This document shows positions 36,705-46,606 of a stretch of DNA of 64,000 nt, one piece after another. Made by a program: the position numbers and the translations under genes. Source of the DNA: Clostridiaceae bacterium DTU079 (lineage in GTDB: Bacteria; Bacillota; Clostridia; Acetivibrionales; Acetivibrionaceae). The stretch covers positions 56,555-120,554 of the forward strand of contig LFSC01000014.1 of NCBI GenBank assembly GCA_001512505.1. The letters are read 5' to 3'. Every line of letters starts with the position of its first letter. Position 1 is the first letter of the stretch. Below the pieces are notes generated by a model, which did not search any database, was not told the origin of the DNA, and saw only the letters and a program-made list of their open reading frames with translations.

Positions 36705-39152
36705 TTATAACATATTGACAGGATTTATATCCACACTCAGAGCGACAGAATTATTTCCGCTGCCGGAATAATAACCGTCCGTAATGTTTGTCAATACATT
36801 TATAAGTTTATCTAATTCTTTGCACTTTATAACTATTCTCCATCTGTATTTGTTTCTAATCTTCGACAATGGTGCTCTCGATGGGCCCAAAACCTGCGCC
36901 GAAACGTTCAGTCCTTCTATATATTTATTGATTTCATTCTTTACAAAAACCGCTCTGCTTAGAACCATTTTGTCATTTACTCCGCTTAGCAATACGGAAG
37001 CAATATTGGTAAACGGAGGATAATCCAGTTGCTTTCTTACAAGTATTTCCTTATCGTAGAAGGATTTATAGTCTTGGTTGCAGGCACATACAATGCTATA
37101 GTTTTCAGTGTTATACGTCTGAATTATTACCCTCCCCGGAAGCTCTCCTCTTCCTGCCCTTCCTGAAACCTGTGTAATCAGCTGAAATGTGCGCTCCGTT
37201 GCTTTAAAATCCCCGGTATTTAAAATACTGTCCGCAGCAAGTACTCCCACCAAAGTAACCTTGGGAAAGTCATGCCCTTTCGCAATCATTTGAGTACCCA
37301 CCATAATATTTATATTTTCCTCACGAAATTTTCTCAATATTTCTTCATGAGAATTCTTTCCCGTCGTAGTGTCCATATCCATCCTTATGGCAGTGCAATT
37401 TTCAAACTGCTTTTTTATCTCCTCTTCGACCTTTTGCGTTCCCGTACCGAAATTTCTTATGTGATTGCTCTTGCATTTAGGACATACTGCAGGGTTTTTA
37501 ACGGTAAAACCGCAGTAGTGGCAGATAACCCTTTCTTCATGAGAATGATAGGTCAAAGAAACATTACAATAAGGACATTTTAAAACATAGCCGCAATTTC
37601 TGCACAATACAAAGGATGCATATCCCCTCCTGTTTAAAAAGACAATGGTCTGCTCTCCCTTGTTGATATTATCTGTAATCTCGGCTTTCAGCCTTTCACT
37701 GAACACCGACCGGTTGCCGTTATTCAATTCCGCCCGCATATCCACAACCTCTACCTTGGGAAGAAGCATATTATTGGCCCTTTTGGTCATTTCAAGAAGC
37801 TCAATCTCTCCGTTTTCAGCCCTATAATAAGTCTCAACCGAGGGAGTTGCCGAGCCATGCAATAAAACGGCGTTTTCATATAAGCAACGCTGTCTTGCAA
37901 CATCGGCAGCATGGTATTTGGGCACAATTTCAGATTTGTACGAATTTTCATGCTCTTCATCAATTATTATAAGTCCGGGATTTTTCAAAGGTGCAAATAC
38001 AGCGGACCTTGCCCCTACCACAACCTTGGTTTTTCCGTCCCTAATGAGCCTCCACTGATCGTACCTTTCTCCCAAAGAAAGCCTGCTGTGTATTACAGCA
38101 ACATCGTCACCAAACCTGCCCTTAAACCGTTCAACCATCTGGGGAGTCAGGGATATCTCCGGAACCAGCACAATAGCCTGTTTCCCCATTTTTATACAAT
38201 GGTCTATCAATTGAAGATACACTTCGGTTTTCCCGCTTCCGGTAATGCCGTGGAGCAATACCTCATTAAAGCTTCCCGAGTCCAGCATCCTCGTAACCCG
38301 GTCATAAACACTCCGCTGATCCGGGGTCAGATCCAATGGGCGGGTTTTTTCATAGCTTTTGTCCCCTACAGGATCCCGGGTTATTTCTACATCCATAAAC
38401 TCAATATACCCCAGCTTCTTAAGGGTTTCCAATCCCCCACGGTAAATGCCCACAAACTTTATTATGTCATTGACGGCAATATATTCGTTTTCAATAAGCA
38501 TCTCAAGAACCCGTATCTGCTTTATGTTTTTAACTTTATTGCTTTCTATGTCATAAATCACTTCGTCCTCAGGCTTTATGAGGTATGCGGCCTTTATTTG
38601 CTTCTCCCTGACCCGGGCTGCAAACTCTTCCAAAACCTCTATATAACCTTCACTAACAAGGCTATCTATTTGCCTGGACAAGTTTTTTGCTCTTGTCAGG
38701 CTTTTCAGTTCCTCAAAATCCATTTCCCCTTGATGTTCACACAAACAGTCTACTATCTTTTTTTTAGTGCCCTTGAGCATGCCCTCGCTTTTTTTAAGCT
38801 TAATTATTTTTGTACTGCTAACGCCTATCCCCGACGGAATCATGCACTTAATTGCATCGGAATAGGTACAGATATACCTGTGTTTCATCCATTGTGCCAG
38901 CTTTATCAAGTTATTATTCAGAACAGGCTTTTCATCCAGAACCCTGTCTATCTCTTTAAGCTCCGTCACATCCGCCTTTTCGCATGTATCGAGAACATAT
39001 GCCTCCATCAGCCTGTTTGACTTGCCGAAGGGCACAATAACCCTAACCCCAGGAACCACTTTATCAATGTACTCATCGGGGATTATATAATGGTATTCCT
39101 TATCGAATTTCCTTGTTGAGTTTTTTATTACGACAGAAGCAATGTTTCTCAT
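36705..39152 (-). CDS. priA: Primosomal helicase PriA
   Basis: An 815-aa replication-restart helicase. N-terminal 3'-DNA-binding domain starting [12 protein letters not shown], Walker [14 protein letters not shown] near residue 290, DEEH box, GSATPS motif and the zinc-binding insertion [13 protein letters not shown] / CHYCGFT / CPKCK. The C-terminal helicase motif is [14 protein letters not shown]. Start set at ATG 39152 with AAAGGTGC upstream; the open frame extends to 39251 but without a start signal. First gene of the long minus-strand operon running to thiN. Confidence 0.96.
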   Translation of the reverse strand: MRNIASVVIKNSTRKFDKEYHYIIPDEYIDKVVPGVRVIVPFGKSNRLMEAYVLDTCEKADVTELKEIDRVLDEKPVLNNNLIKLAQWMKHRYICTYSDAIKCMIPSGIGVSSTKIIKLKKSEGMLKGTKKKIVDCLCEHQGEMDFEELKSLTRAKNLSRQIDSLVSEGYIEVLEEFAARVREKQIKAAYLIKPEDEVIYDIESNKVKNIKQIRVLEMLIENEYIAVNDIIKFVGIYRGGLETLKKLGYIEFMDVEITRDPVGDKSYEKTRPLDLTPDQRSVYDRVTRMLDSGSFNEVLLHGITGSGKTEVYLQLIDHCIKMGKQAIVLVPEISLTPQMVERFKGRFGDDVAVIHSRLSLGERYDQWRLIRDGKTKVVVGARSAVFAPLKNPGLIIIDEEHENSYKSEIVPKYHAADVARQRCLYENAVLLHGSATPSVETYYRAENGEIELLEMTKRANNMLLPKVEVVDMRAELNNGNRSVFSERLKAEITDNINKGEQTIVFLNRRGYASFVLCRNCGYVLKCPYCNVSLTYHSHEERVICHYCGFTVKNPAVCPKCKSNHIRNFGTGTQKVEEEIKKQFENCTAIRMDMDTTTGKNSHEEILRKFREENINIMVGTQMIAKGHDFPKVTLVGVLAADSILNTGDFKATERTFQLITQVSGRAGRGELPGRVIIQTYNTENYSIVCACNQDYKSFYDKEILVRKQLDYPPFTNIASVLLSGVNDKMVLSRAVFVKNEINKYIEGLNVSAQVLGPSRAPLSKIRNKYRWRIVIKCKELDKLINVLTNITDGYYSGSGNNSVALSVDINPVNML

Positions 39153-39292
39153 TATTGCACCTTTTTTATTTTTTATTTTAAATCCGTAACTCAATGGTAT
39201 TAATATATTATAACAATTACATTGTCGGTAAATCAAATAAAAGTTCCCCAATTAAAATAAAACAGGGAAACTTTATTTATAATCACACATAA

Positions 39293-39475
39293 TTACCGTT
39301 CATCCAAACCTATATCATCATATCCGGAACCAATTAATGAGTTTTCCTCTCTACTTCCATACAAGAACCTCAATATAACAGCTGGAATTTTTACATCAAA
39401 ATAGCCGGATAAATTTTTTACATCTATCCGGCTTAAAACTGATTCTGTTTTATCATTTTTAATGATAAAAAACAA
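39293..39475 (-). CDS. Small hypothetical protein (about 60 aa)
   Basis: Short frame 16 bp after the P-loop gene. It begins at a TTG only two to four bases after GGAAGAGGGA. The same frame is open further up to an ATT codon that sits after AAGGAG (39499-39503 region), giving a possible longer start reading IKGWKRDLFFIIKND. The product is a mixed alpha/beta sequence with no motif I recognise (LSGYFDVKIPAVILRFLYGS). Start codon and even coding status are uncertain. Confidence 0.4.
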   Translation of the reverse strand: MFFIIKNDKTESVLSRIDVKNLSGYFDVKIPAVILRFLYGSREENSLIGSGYDDIGLDER

Positions 39476-39491
39476 ATCCCTCTTCCAGCCT

Positions 39492-39905
39492 TTAATAACA
39501 CTCCTTCACAAAATCCGGCATGGAATCGGGATCCCCTTCAATTGAAACATGGAAATCGATATTAAATTTTTCTGAGATTTCTTTCATGCCGTCAAACATC
39601 TCCCTCAACGCATCGGGATTATTTTTGACAATGCTCACAAGATCGTCGATATACATCTCCTTAATGTCGTAATTCGCAGAAATTATACCGCAGATAAAAC
39701 CCAGAAAAGTACAGGAACTGCTGATGTTGACCGGAAATTCATACAAGTTTATTAATCGAATCTTATGACTTAAATCGTGCATTAACTGCTTTTTTCCGCT
39801 AATAAAAACGATGTCGCCCGAAGCTGAAGCAAGAAAACTGTTGGCAGAATCCACAAGTACCCTTGTTTTTCCCACGCCTTTTTTTCCACAAATTACCTTA
39901 ATCAT
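39492..39905 (-). CDS. Small P-loop ATP-binding protein, unknown function
   Basis: A 137-aa protein with a Walker A motif near its start (CGKKGVGKTRVLVDSA) and a possible Walker B (KEMYIDDLVSIV, near residue 90). No other domain. Start taken at the second ATG because AAGGGA is nine bases upstream. Similar short P-loop proteins occur in clostridia near priA; role unknown. Confidence 0.65.
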   Translation of the reverse strand: MIKVICGKKGVGKTRVLVDSANSFLASASGDIVFISGKKQLMHDLSHKIRLINLYEFPVNISSSCTFLGFICGIISANYDIKEMYIDDLVSIVKNNPDALREMFDGMKEISEKFNIDFHVSIEGDPDSMPDFVKECY

Positions 39906-40081
39906 CAGCATCTATCCCTTCTTTGTATTTTACTCTATAATTATACGATAATATAAATTTCTAAGGTTTTCAAGCCTATTTTATTAATATTATATTTACT
40001 TAATATATTATATTTACTTAATACTCTGCTTACTTCCAAAATATGTGTATTTCGGGGTTTTGCAGGTTCTGATCTATCACA

Positions 40082-40591
40082 TTAATACAATTTTGTATTT
40101 TTTAATGCATTTATCAAGAAACTACTAATAACTCCTACGAAAAAACCCATTATACAGCCCGAAACAAGCAGTAAAGGAAGAAAGAACGCCACAGCCAAGT
40201 CCTGCATGAAAAAAGCCGCCACCAATAATTGCCCGATATTATGGGATATTGCCCCGGCTATACTTATTCCGATAATACTGAATTTGTCCCGTCCTGCTTT
40301 ATATAACCCCGACATAACCACGGTACTTAACAATCCTCCGGAAAAGCTGAATAAAAAGAGCATCCAGCCTCCTCCTCCGAATATAGAGGATAAAACGCAC
40401 TTAATAGTCATTACCGTCAAAGCCTCTCTAAATCCAAAAAAAACAATTACCGTAACAGTTATAATATTGGCAAGACCAAGCTTCACTCCGGGTACAGGCA
40501 TGGGTATAGGTATCCACGATTCAATTATCGATAAAACTAATGCCTGCGAAATCAACAATCCAAGCAAAACAATCTTTTTTACACCGCTCAC
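40082..40591 (-). CDS. Gx transporter family membrane protein
   Basis: A 169-aa protein with five to six hydrophobic segments and the Gx_transp signature near residues 28-45 (PIPMPVPGVKLGLANII), then a SSIFGGGGWMLFLFSFSGG block. Sometimes labelled heptaprenyl diphosphate synthase component I, but it looks like an ECF-type S component. Genes for NusG-II and ApbE proteins directly upstream form a common trio linked to flavin-dependent membrane redox systems. Confidence 0.85.
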   Translation of the reverse strand: MSGVKKIVLLGLLISQALVLSIIESWIPIPMPVPGVKLGLANIITVTVIVFFGFREALTVMTIKCVLSSIFGGGGWMLFLFSFSGGLLSTVVMSGLYKAGRDKFSIIGISIAGAISHNIGQLLVAAFFMQDLAVAFFLPLLLVSGCIMGFFVGVISSFLINALKNTKLY

Positions 40592-40619
40592 TTTTTACCC
40601 CGTTCATTTATGTTTTTAT

Positions 40620-41000
40620 CTAGTAAGTTACAATATCTATGTCTTGAGATTTTCCTTCAATTTTTATCATAACTTTATTGGGAAGACACACTGCCATGTC
40701 TCCGGTTTTATAAAGCCATCCCGTATCAACACACACCTTATCGGGACAATCAGCTTCCATAAACCTTATTCGCCCTTTTTCCGCGATTATTGTATTGTTG
40801 TAATCTCCATCAACCGTAATCTCTATTGGCTCATCAACAGCGTCGAGATCAATTCTTCTGATCTCTTTGCCGTCCCGGATTATTAATGCCGTCTTATGCC
40901 CATCATCTTCCCGTCCTCTAAAGATTGAGACACCGACAAAAGACACCGCTATCATTATTATAACAATTAAAACAATAAATAAATCACCTTTTTTCAACAT
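40620..41000 (-). CDS. NusG domain II-containing protein
   Basis: A 126-aa protein with one N-terminal membrane helix (residues 8-26) and an extracytoplasmic NusG_II domain (IEITVDGDYNNTIIAEKGRIRF, then ADCPDKVCVDTGW with two conserved Cys, and CLPNKVMIKIEG). Start at ATG 41000, overlapping the end of apbE by 17 bp. Found beside apbE in many anaerobes; exact role unknown. Confidence 0.85.
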   Translation of the reverse strand: MLKKGDLFIVLIVIIMIAVSFVGVSIFRGREDDGHKTALIIRDGKEIRRIDLDAVDEPIEITVDGDYNNTIIAEKGRIRFMEADCPDKVCVDTGWLYKTGDMAVCLPNKVMIKIEGKSQDIDIVTY

Positions 41001-42024
41001 ATTCAAATTCCTTACTCTCATCCTTAAACTCAAAAATGTTCTTTAATCCGCCGGTTATATATATTTTATCATCCTTTGTAATAAATACCGCCTCAACCCC
41101 GTCAAGTCCCTCAATAAATCTCATACCTTCCTCCAAGCCTAATACAAAAGTTGCCGTCGAAAGGGCATCCGCATCTATTGAAAGGTCTGAAACAATTGTA
41201 ACCCCGGTAAGATCGGATTCTGCAGGATAACCTGTCTTAGGATCCAAAATATGATGATATCTCACACCATCCTTCTCAAAAAACCTTTCATATTCTCCCG
41301 AACTGACCACTGTTTTATCCTTCACGCTGACAATACCGATGTATGATCCTTGCGATCCCTTCGGATTTCGTATGCCGATCCTCCATGGGCTGCCGTCGGG
41401 TTTGCCTCCCAGTACCGCAACATTTCCTCCCATACTGATAAATGCAGACTCCACTCCGTTTTCTTTATAAATATTTATAGCTTCATCAGCGGCATATCCT
41501 TTCGCAATTCCTCCCAGATCCACAACTTGTCCGGTTTTTTTCAGCATTGCCCTGGAATTATCCTTATCAATCAAAACATCTTTATAATCGACCAGCTCCA
41601 AAAGCTCGTCGATTTCACTCTTTTGAGGTATTCTAGGGTTATCCGACCATATTCCCCATGCTTTAACAAGCGGCCCTATAGTAACATCAAAGGCTCCATT
41701 GCTGATATCCGAAAAATGCCTGGCCTTGTCCAGCACATAAAGCGTATCGTCTCCAAGCACTACATAATCTTTACCCGAAGTATCATTCAGAGCATTTATT
41801 TCTCCCCCGGGCTTGTTTATGGTCATTTTCGCTTCAATTTCAGCAATTCTTTTCTTTACCTTCTCACCGATCTTTTCCGCTTCCTTATGGTATATTCTTT
41901 GAATCACTACCGTCCCCATTATATAATCCGTTGACTCATATGAATCCCTATCGGAGTAATTACATGAAGAAAATATAAAAGCAAATAGAATTCCAAAAGC
42001 AAAAAAATTAATCCTCTTTTTCAC
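40984..42024 (-). CDS. apbE: FAD:protein FMN transferase ApbE (lipoprotein)
   Basis: A 346-aa extracytoplasmic lipoprotein that attaches FMN to Thr residues of target redox proteins. Lipobox FSSC near residue 20, then the family motifs YIMGTVV, VDLGGIAKGYAADEA near 170, SMGGNVAVLGGKPDG and the C-terminal DADALSTATFVLG metal site. Forms an overlapping unit with NusG-II and Gx transporter genes. Probable flavinylation target (for example an RnfG/NqrC-like protein) is not in this window. Confidence 0.94.
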   Translation of the reverse strand: MKKRINFFAFGILFAFIFSSCNYSDRDSYESTDYIMGTVVIQRIYHKEAEKIGEKVKKRIAEIEAKMTINKPGGEINALNDTSGKDYVVLGDDTLYVLDKARHFSDISNGAFDVTIGPLVKAWGIWSDNPRIPQKSEIDELLELVDYKDVLIDKDNSRAMLKKTGQVVDLGGIAKGYAADEAINIYKENGVESAFISMGGNVAVLGGKPDGSPWRIGIRNPKGSQGSYIGIVSVKDKTVVSSGEYERFFEKDGVRYHHILDPKTGYPAESDLTGVTIVSDLSIDADALSTATFVLGLEEGMRFIEGLDGVEAVFITKDDKIYITGGLKNIFEFKDESKEFEYVEKR

Positions 42025-42121
42025 AAATTCATCACCACTTAAGAAAAATCAATTCCTCTATATAAGCTATGCAGTAACGGGCTCCTCTTTTTACCATATA
42101 ATACAATCCTTAAAATAAACT

Positions 42122-42149
42122 TAAGGTGGTCTGTCCGGCAGCCACCTTA
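42122..42149 (-). terminator. Intrinsic terminator after the SSB-like gene
   Basis: Stem TAAGGTGG / CCACCTTA with a 12-base loop, about 30 bp downstream of the stop codon at 42180 on the minus strand, followed by AAGTTTATTTT. Confidence 0.55.
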
Positions 42150-42179
42150 TAATAAATCAACAGGATATCCTATAAACTC

Positions 42180-42848
42180 TTAAGAATCCACCTCATCAGT
42201 CGAGCGTTCGATTTTTTCAGAAGAGCAAACTTCCATTTTGGAAACCGATACCTCGTAAGCTACTTTTGTAGCAACTTCACCGTTTACCAGCTTTTTCTGG
42301 TATTCACGGCTCTGTATCCTTCCCCAAATCTTAATATTATCTCCCACCTCAAGCCCTGATGCATACCTGGCATTTCTACCCCAACAAATACAGGGTATGT
42401 AATCCGATTTATTATATGGCCTGTTGACTGCCAATAATATATCCGTAATCTCCCTACCGAAAGGAGTCGTCCTGTATATTGGCTTTTTACATATAAATCC
42501 GTTCAAAAAAATCTGATTGGGATTTCTGACCTTCCTGTCATCCTCTAAAAAGTTAACCTCTCTGGCAAATACCGTGAGAACGAGCTTGCTTCCCGAGTCA
42601 TTGTTATAATTATTGTACGAACGGAATTGACCCTCGACCTCAATAAATTCGCCAATAACTAGCTTTTCCCTTGATACCAATCTTTCTGAAACAGTGACAA
42701 CAATTCTGTCATAGCTTTCGCTTAGTCTAGGTACTTCCATAGTGAAAGTATAAAACCCCTCACCATAAACCTCATGACTGAATTCTGTTTCTGATACTAT
42801 TTTACCGGAAATGGTCACCATGTTGTTCTCAATGATGTTTCCGACCAT
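42180..42848 (-). CDS. Single-stranded DNA-binding protein with two OB folds
   Basis: A 222-aa SSB-family protein. The first OB fold (about 8-100: MVTISGKIVSETEFSHEV...) and the second (about 110-205: NQIFLNGFICKKPIYRTTPFGREITDILLAVNR, then YIPCICWGRNARYASGL) both show the SSB pattern. The C-terminus ends in an acidic STDEVDS without the usual DDDIPF tip. It is distinct from the common replication SSB and stands alone, so it may have a specialised role. A shorter start at the internal Met (codon 10) is possible. Confidence 0.75.
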   Translation of the reverse strand: MVGNIIENNMVTISGKIVSETEFSHEVYGEGFYTFTMEVPRLSESYDRIVVTVSERLVSREKLVIGEFIEVEGQFRSYNNYNNDSGSKLVLTVFAREVNFLEDDRKVRNPNQIFLNGFICKKPIYRTTPFGREITDILLAVNRPYNKSDYIPCICWGRNARYASGLEVGDNIKIWGRIQSREYQKKLVNGEVATKVAYEVSVSKMEVCSSEKIERSTDEVDS

Positions 42849-43280
42849 CCGACCCCCACACTCCTCTCTTAGGCTTCTTACGTATATCCATAAATTTATC
42901 TAATGTAATGTTTATTCATATAAGACGCCTTTTAGAATTAATTTATTACTACATTAGCCATTTTTATAGCTATTTTCTGAAATAAACTAAATTTTTTATA
43001 TAAATATACCGTCAATAAAAATCAATAATCAATCAAACATTCCTGAAGAAAGGAATCCGGTGCGGATGTATGCATTCTTTCAGAAGACCTCCTCTTTATC
43101 AATGCACCTATAATAACTTATACTAATTTTTCAGTACCAAATCTTTCTTTAAGCAAAACGCTAAAATGCACTTCTTTGCTAAATACCCAGTATTTAATAA
43201 AACTAATTAATATTATATTATATATTTTTTAACTTGAAAATCCCCGAAAGTACTTTTTCTCATTGGTATCCTGCTTAAAA
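42849..43280. other. Intergenic region, 432 bp
   Basis: No clear gene. On the minus strand, around 43045-43095, a strong AGGAGGT site is followed by very short frames (16-17 codons) and a hairpin (GAAAG...AAT with ATTCTTTC). It could be a leader region or terminator, but evidence is weak. Confidence 0.3.
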
Positions 43281-43931
43281 CTAATTTTTAATCTCATTCA
43301 AGTCAATGCCGTTTATTAAGGCAAAAGTAGCGGCAGCCAAAACATTATTGGGATCAACGCCTTCAATGTCGGTCTTCACCTTAAACTCCTGGGGTTCGAT
43401 TACCGTTCCGTTTTTTGTATAAATTCGCCTTTGCAGGCAGCATAAAATATTGTCTTTTGTTACGAGGTCTCCAATGCTTGATGTTGTAATACTGGCTTTC
43501 AGGTTAAAACCGTAGGTGACAATATAATGCTTTATCCCTTGAAAAAACTGGCTTAAATTATTATCATCAGCGTTCACTATCGCTATTCCCTTCTCGTTTA
43601 ACAATGAAAACGCTTTTCTCATTAATTCCATATGAAGTTGGTTATCATGTCCACTTATTTCATCGGCTTTATCGGTAAAAACAATAATATCAAATCTTAA
43701 AAAATCATAAATTTCACTTTTGATGTCGGACAAATCAACCTTTAATATAAGTATGTCGATATTATTTTTCTCAAGCTCAGCCAGATAACTCTTAACCTGC
43801 TTAACGTTCAGGCTGGACAAGTTCTTTGAATCAAGAATACTTATTCTTTTTTCAGAATTTTGTAATATGGAACTAATTAAGCCAGCTGTTTTTTCCTTGT
43901 CATCTTGCCCAATTATACCTGTTATCAGCAC
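43281..43931 (-). CDS. Degenerate Mur-ligase-like protein
   Basis: A 216-aa protein resembling the central domain of Mur ligases: AIVNADDNNLSQFF (like the VLNADD motif), HYIVTYGFNLKASITTSS, and DPNNVLAAATFALINGID (like NALAAIAAA). The N-terminal position of the ATP-binding GTNGKT loop is occupied by TGIIGQDDKEKTA, which lacks the required pattern, and there is no C-terminal ligase domain. It is therefore unlikely to be a normal ligase. GTG start after GGGG. Possibly a regulator or a gene in decay, though the frame is clean. Confidence 0.65.
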   Translation of the reverse strand: MLITGIIGQDDKEKTAGLISSILQNSEKRISILDSKNLSSLNVKQVKSYLAELEKNNIDILILKVDLSDIKSEIYDFLRFDIIVFTDKADEISGHDNQLHMELMRKAFSLLNEKGIAIVNADDNNLSQFFQGIKHYIVTYGFNLKASITTSSIGDLVTKDNILCCLQRRIYTKNGTVIEPQEFKVKTDIEGVDPNNVLAAATFALINGIDLNEIKN

Positions 43932-44058
43932 CAATTCAACCCCATTTCTTTTGATAGCTTAAGTTTATAATGTACCCTTTTTATAAATTTTATGTAGAGG
44001 AATTATAACACTTTATATAAAAGTAAATTTTTAGGCAAAAAATATATTGTATATATAA

Positions 44059-44829
44059 TTAATTTTTTCTTATTTGTCTTCCGGTATGGTCAATCTCGTA
44101 ATTTTCTCTATATATCAGTTCCGATACAGGAATAAAACCATAGCCTCTGTCTTTTAAAGCAGTTATTATACCGGGAAGTATTTTGGCAGTATGGGGCGTG
44201 TCATTATGAAACAATAAAATTGACCCGTTCTTTACGTTTTTCAATACACGGCTTTTAATCTCCTCTGGCTTGATACCCGGCCTCCAGTCCAGAGAATCCA
44301 CATCCCATTGAATGGTAAAATGGTTTAATTCTTTAGCAATTCTTACAACATTGTTGTTATAATCCCCATAGGGGGCTCTGAACAACTCAACCTTTTTTCC
44401 CGTTAGCTTCTCTAAAACACTGTCACACTTAATTATCTCCGTTCTAATCTTCCCATTATCAATACTTCCCATTCTAAAATGTGAATAAGAATGATTTGCC
44501 ACATCATGCCCATGCTCGGCTATCATTTTTACTGCTTCGGGGTTCTTTTCCGCCCATACACCTATCATAAAAAAAGATGCCTTAACATCATGTTCCTTTA
44601 GGGTGTTGAGTATCTGTGGTATATCCTCACTCCCCCAGGCACAATCAAAAGTTAACGCAACCTTTTTCTCCGGGTAATCCACAGAATAAATGGGAAGATC
44701 TCTTTTTTGTTGAAATACTGCCGTAACCTCTCCTTCAGAAAAATAGACAATTAATGCAGCCAATAACACTATAGCCGCAAGAACAGTGCACTTAAGCAGG
44801 GCATTGACTTTAACAACATAAAATCTCAT
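44059..44829 (-). CDS. Polysaccharide deacetylase (PdaB-like, CE4)
   Basis: A 256-aa membrane-anchored NodB-homology deacetylase. Signal-anchor helix at residues 12-30. Catalytic motifs: TFDCAWGSED (the usual second Asp is replaced by Cys: FDCAWG), HSYSHFRMGS metal histidines, RAPYGDYN, WDVDSLDWRPG and ILLFHND. The same FDCAWG form is usual in sporulation deacetylases of the PdaB type, which act on spore cortex peptidoglycan. Monocistronic. Confidence 0.88.
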   Translation of the reverse strand: MRFYVVKVNALLKCTVLAAIVLLAALIVYFSEGEVTAVFQQKRDLPIYSVDYPEKKVALTFDCAWGSEDIPQILNTLKEHDVKASFFMIGVWAEKNPEAVKMIAEHGHDVANHSYSHFRMGSIDNGKIRTEIIKCDSVLEKLTGKKVELFRAPYGDYNNNVVRIAKELNHFTIQWDVDSLDWRPGIKPEEIKSRVLKNVKNGSILLFHNDTPHTAKILPGIITALKDRGYGFIPVSELIYRENYEIDHTGRQIRKN

Positions 44830-45004
44830 TATTTACATCTTCCAATTTCTATTAATGGTCCTGAATTATAATATTTTATTTTCAAGACATATATACTTTA
44901 ATGCTGTGAAAAACATTGGGCAAACTAAAGTTTCCCTCATTTTTCACTTTTTAAAATGTGTACTGTTTTATTTTGCAACAAGACAAATCCCGATTAATAA
45001 ATTA

Positions 45005-45051
45005 TTGCCGGTATTATTGAATTTTTTGAGAAAACTCAATAATACCGGCAA
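45005..45051 (-). terminator. Terminator hairpin downstream of prsA
   Basis: Perfect 16-bp stem TTGCCGGTATTATTGA / TCAATAATACCGGCAA with a 15-base loop, 82 bp after the prsA stop on the minus strand. The rest of the 44830-45132 gap shows no gene. Confidence 0.75.
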
Positions 45052-45132
45052 ATATATAATAAGGTAAAGTTAATAAAGCTTTTTTAAGAGCCTCTCCATA
45101 GCTCCATTTAACAAAGCTTCCGCTGATTTTAA

Positions 45133-46374
45133 TTACAGCCTGTCTTCATACTTGGTTATTTTGGAAGCTGCCATCCACTCTGTCATTTTATTATCAATAT
45201 AAACTGATTTTTGTTGGTTATCTAGAAAATTCTTTATCTCATCCCGCTTTTCCTCAAGAGCATATGCCCCTTCTTCAACAACTTCATATGCTTTTATAAT
45301 ATGATAACCGTACGGTCCGGGTACAAGTCCCGATACTTCGCCTTCTTTTAAAGCCAGTGAAGTTTCTTCAAAGGATGAAATAAACTCACCGTTTCCGGTT
45401 ACAAAATAGCCATCCTTATATAGGTCACTTTTCATGCCCTGGTCTTCCCCGTATTGCTCCAAAAGTTCTTCAAAGTCACCGCCGCTGTTAACCTTATCCA
45501 ACACTTCCTGTGCCTTCGGTTTTATTGCCTCAAGCCTTTCCTGAAGATACTTCTCGGCCTCGTCCTCTTTGTTCGCATCCAAAAGTCTTCTATACTCATC
45601 CTGTTCTTCCTGCGGCAAAGAAATCAATATATGTTTTACCCTTGTACCTCCGGTCTTCACCAAAACCACATCAGCGTAATCCGCTTGTTCAGGATTGCTT
45701 TGCTGTATTGCCAGTTGTTCATTATAGTATTTTTTAATATCCTCATCTGTAGCCTCAACATCTTTTGTAAGATGGTCAAGAAAATCTGTAATAAGCAAAT
45801 ATTGAGCATATTCTTTATAGTACTCGTCAGCTGTCATTCCGTAAGTTGCAGCTTCAGCCTCAATTGTTTTCATTGCCTCTTGTCTGTAATCTTTATCCGT
45901 ATTTTCCGAAGTATCAGTGCTTTGCAGCTCTTGTGAAACTGCTGTAATCATTTGATCGGTAGCTTTCTTAATATATTCATCCGACAATGTAAAACCTTGT
46001 TCCGCAGCTTTTTGCACTGCAAGTCTTTGCTTAATCACTGAATCTAAAACATCAGTTTTGAAACTCCTTATTATTTCCTTGTTCGCCTCGCTGTTAATAT
46101 TGTCTTGAGTTATACCAAACGAATAGGATGTTTGCTGAAAATACGGGTACAATTGGTTAAAGAAATCTTTATAGGTAATTGCTTCTCCGTTTACTTCAGC
46201 TACCACAACACTTGCCTGCTTGTCCGACAATGCTGAAGGTCCCTTAAACAAAAGCTTTGCTCTCTCTTCTTCCAGATATTTAGGCCTTAAAACAAAGTAG
46301 GCCCCGGCCGTTACACCGGCAACTATTAATACAACTAAACATACAACGATAATAATCCCTCTAAGCTTTTTCAT
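45133..46374 (-). CDS. Foldase / peptidylprolyl isomerase of the PrsA/SurA type
   Basis: A 413-aa exported protein. N-terminal membrane anchor (residues 5-28) without a lipobox Cys, a SurA_N-like helical chaperone region (VVAEVNGEAITYKDFFNQLY to about 230), then a parvulin PpiC domain (RVKHILISLPQ, GGDFEELLEQYGEDQG, GYFVTGNGEFISSFEE, GEVSGLVPGPYGYHIIK). It helps folding of secreted proteins after export, which suits a cell that secretes cellulosome enzymes. ATG follows AAGGATG. Confidence 0.9.
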   Translation of the reverse strand: MKKLRGIIIVVCLVVLIVAGVTAGAYFVLRPKYLEEERAKLLFKGPSALSDKQASVVVAEVNGEAITYKDFFNQLYPYFQQTSYSFGITQDNINSEANKEIIRSFKTDVLDSVIKQRLAVQKAAEQGFTLSDEYIKKATDQMITAVSQELQSTDTSENTDKDYRQEAMKTIEAEAATYGMTADEYYKEYAQYLLITDFLDHLTKDVEATDEDIKKYYNEQLAIQQSNPEQADYADVVLVKTGGTRVKHILISLPQEEQDEYRRLLDANKEDEAEKYLQERLEAIKPKAQEVLDKVNSGGDFEELLEQYGEDQGMKSDLYKDGYFVTGNGEFISSFEETSLALKEGEVSGLVPGPYGYHIIKAYEVVEEGAYALEEKRDEIKNFLDNQQKSVYIDNKMTEWMAASKITKYEDRL

Positions 46375-46606
46375 CTCGATTCATCCTTTATCAATTATTT
46401 TTCAATAAAACTTATTATAACACATAAATCTTGCAATATTTGTGTCTAAACTATAAACAATCTATTAACACAAACTATAATTTATTATTCACTAACTCAT
46501 CAGTTCACCCCTAACCGTGTTCACAATTTTCAATATCGCGCAATTCGATTATATCATATAATTTACAAAACAATAAACAAAAATTTATATATTGTCAGTC
46601 CATTTA

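Noticed and set aside
37911..39020. 369-aa plus-strand open frame inside priA
   Set aside because: It lies wholly antisense to a clearly conserved helicase gene and shows no domain pattern.
41350..41934. 194-aa plus-strand frame opposite apbE
   Set aside because: Shadow of a conserved enzyme gene; no start signal.
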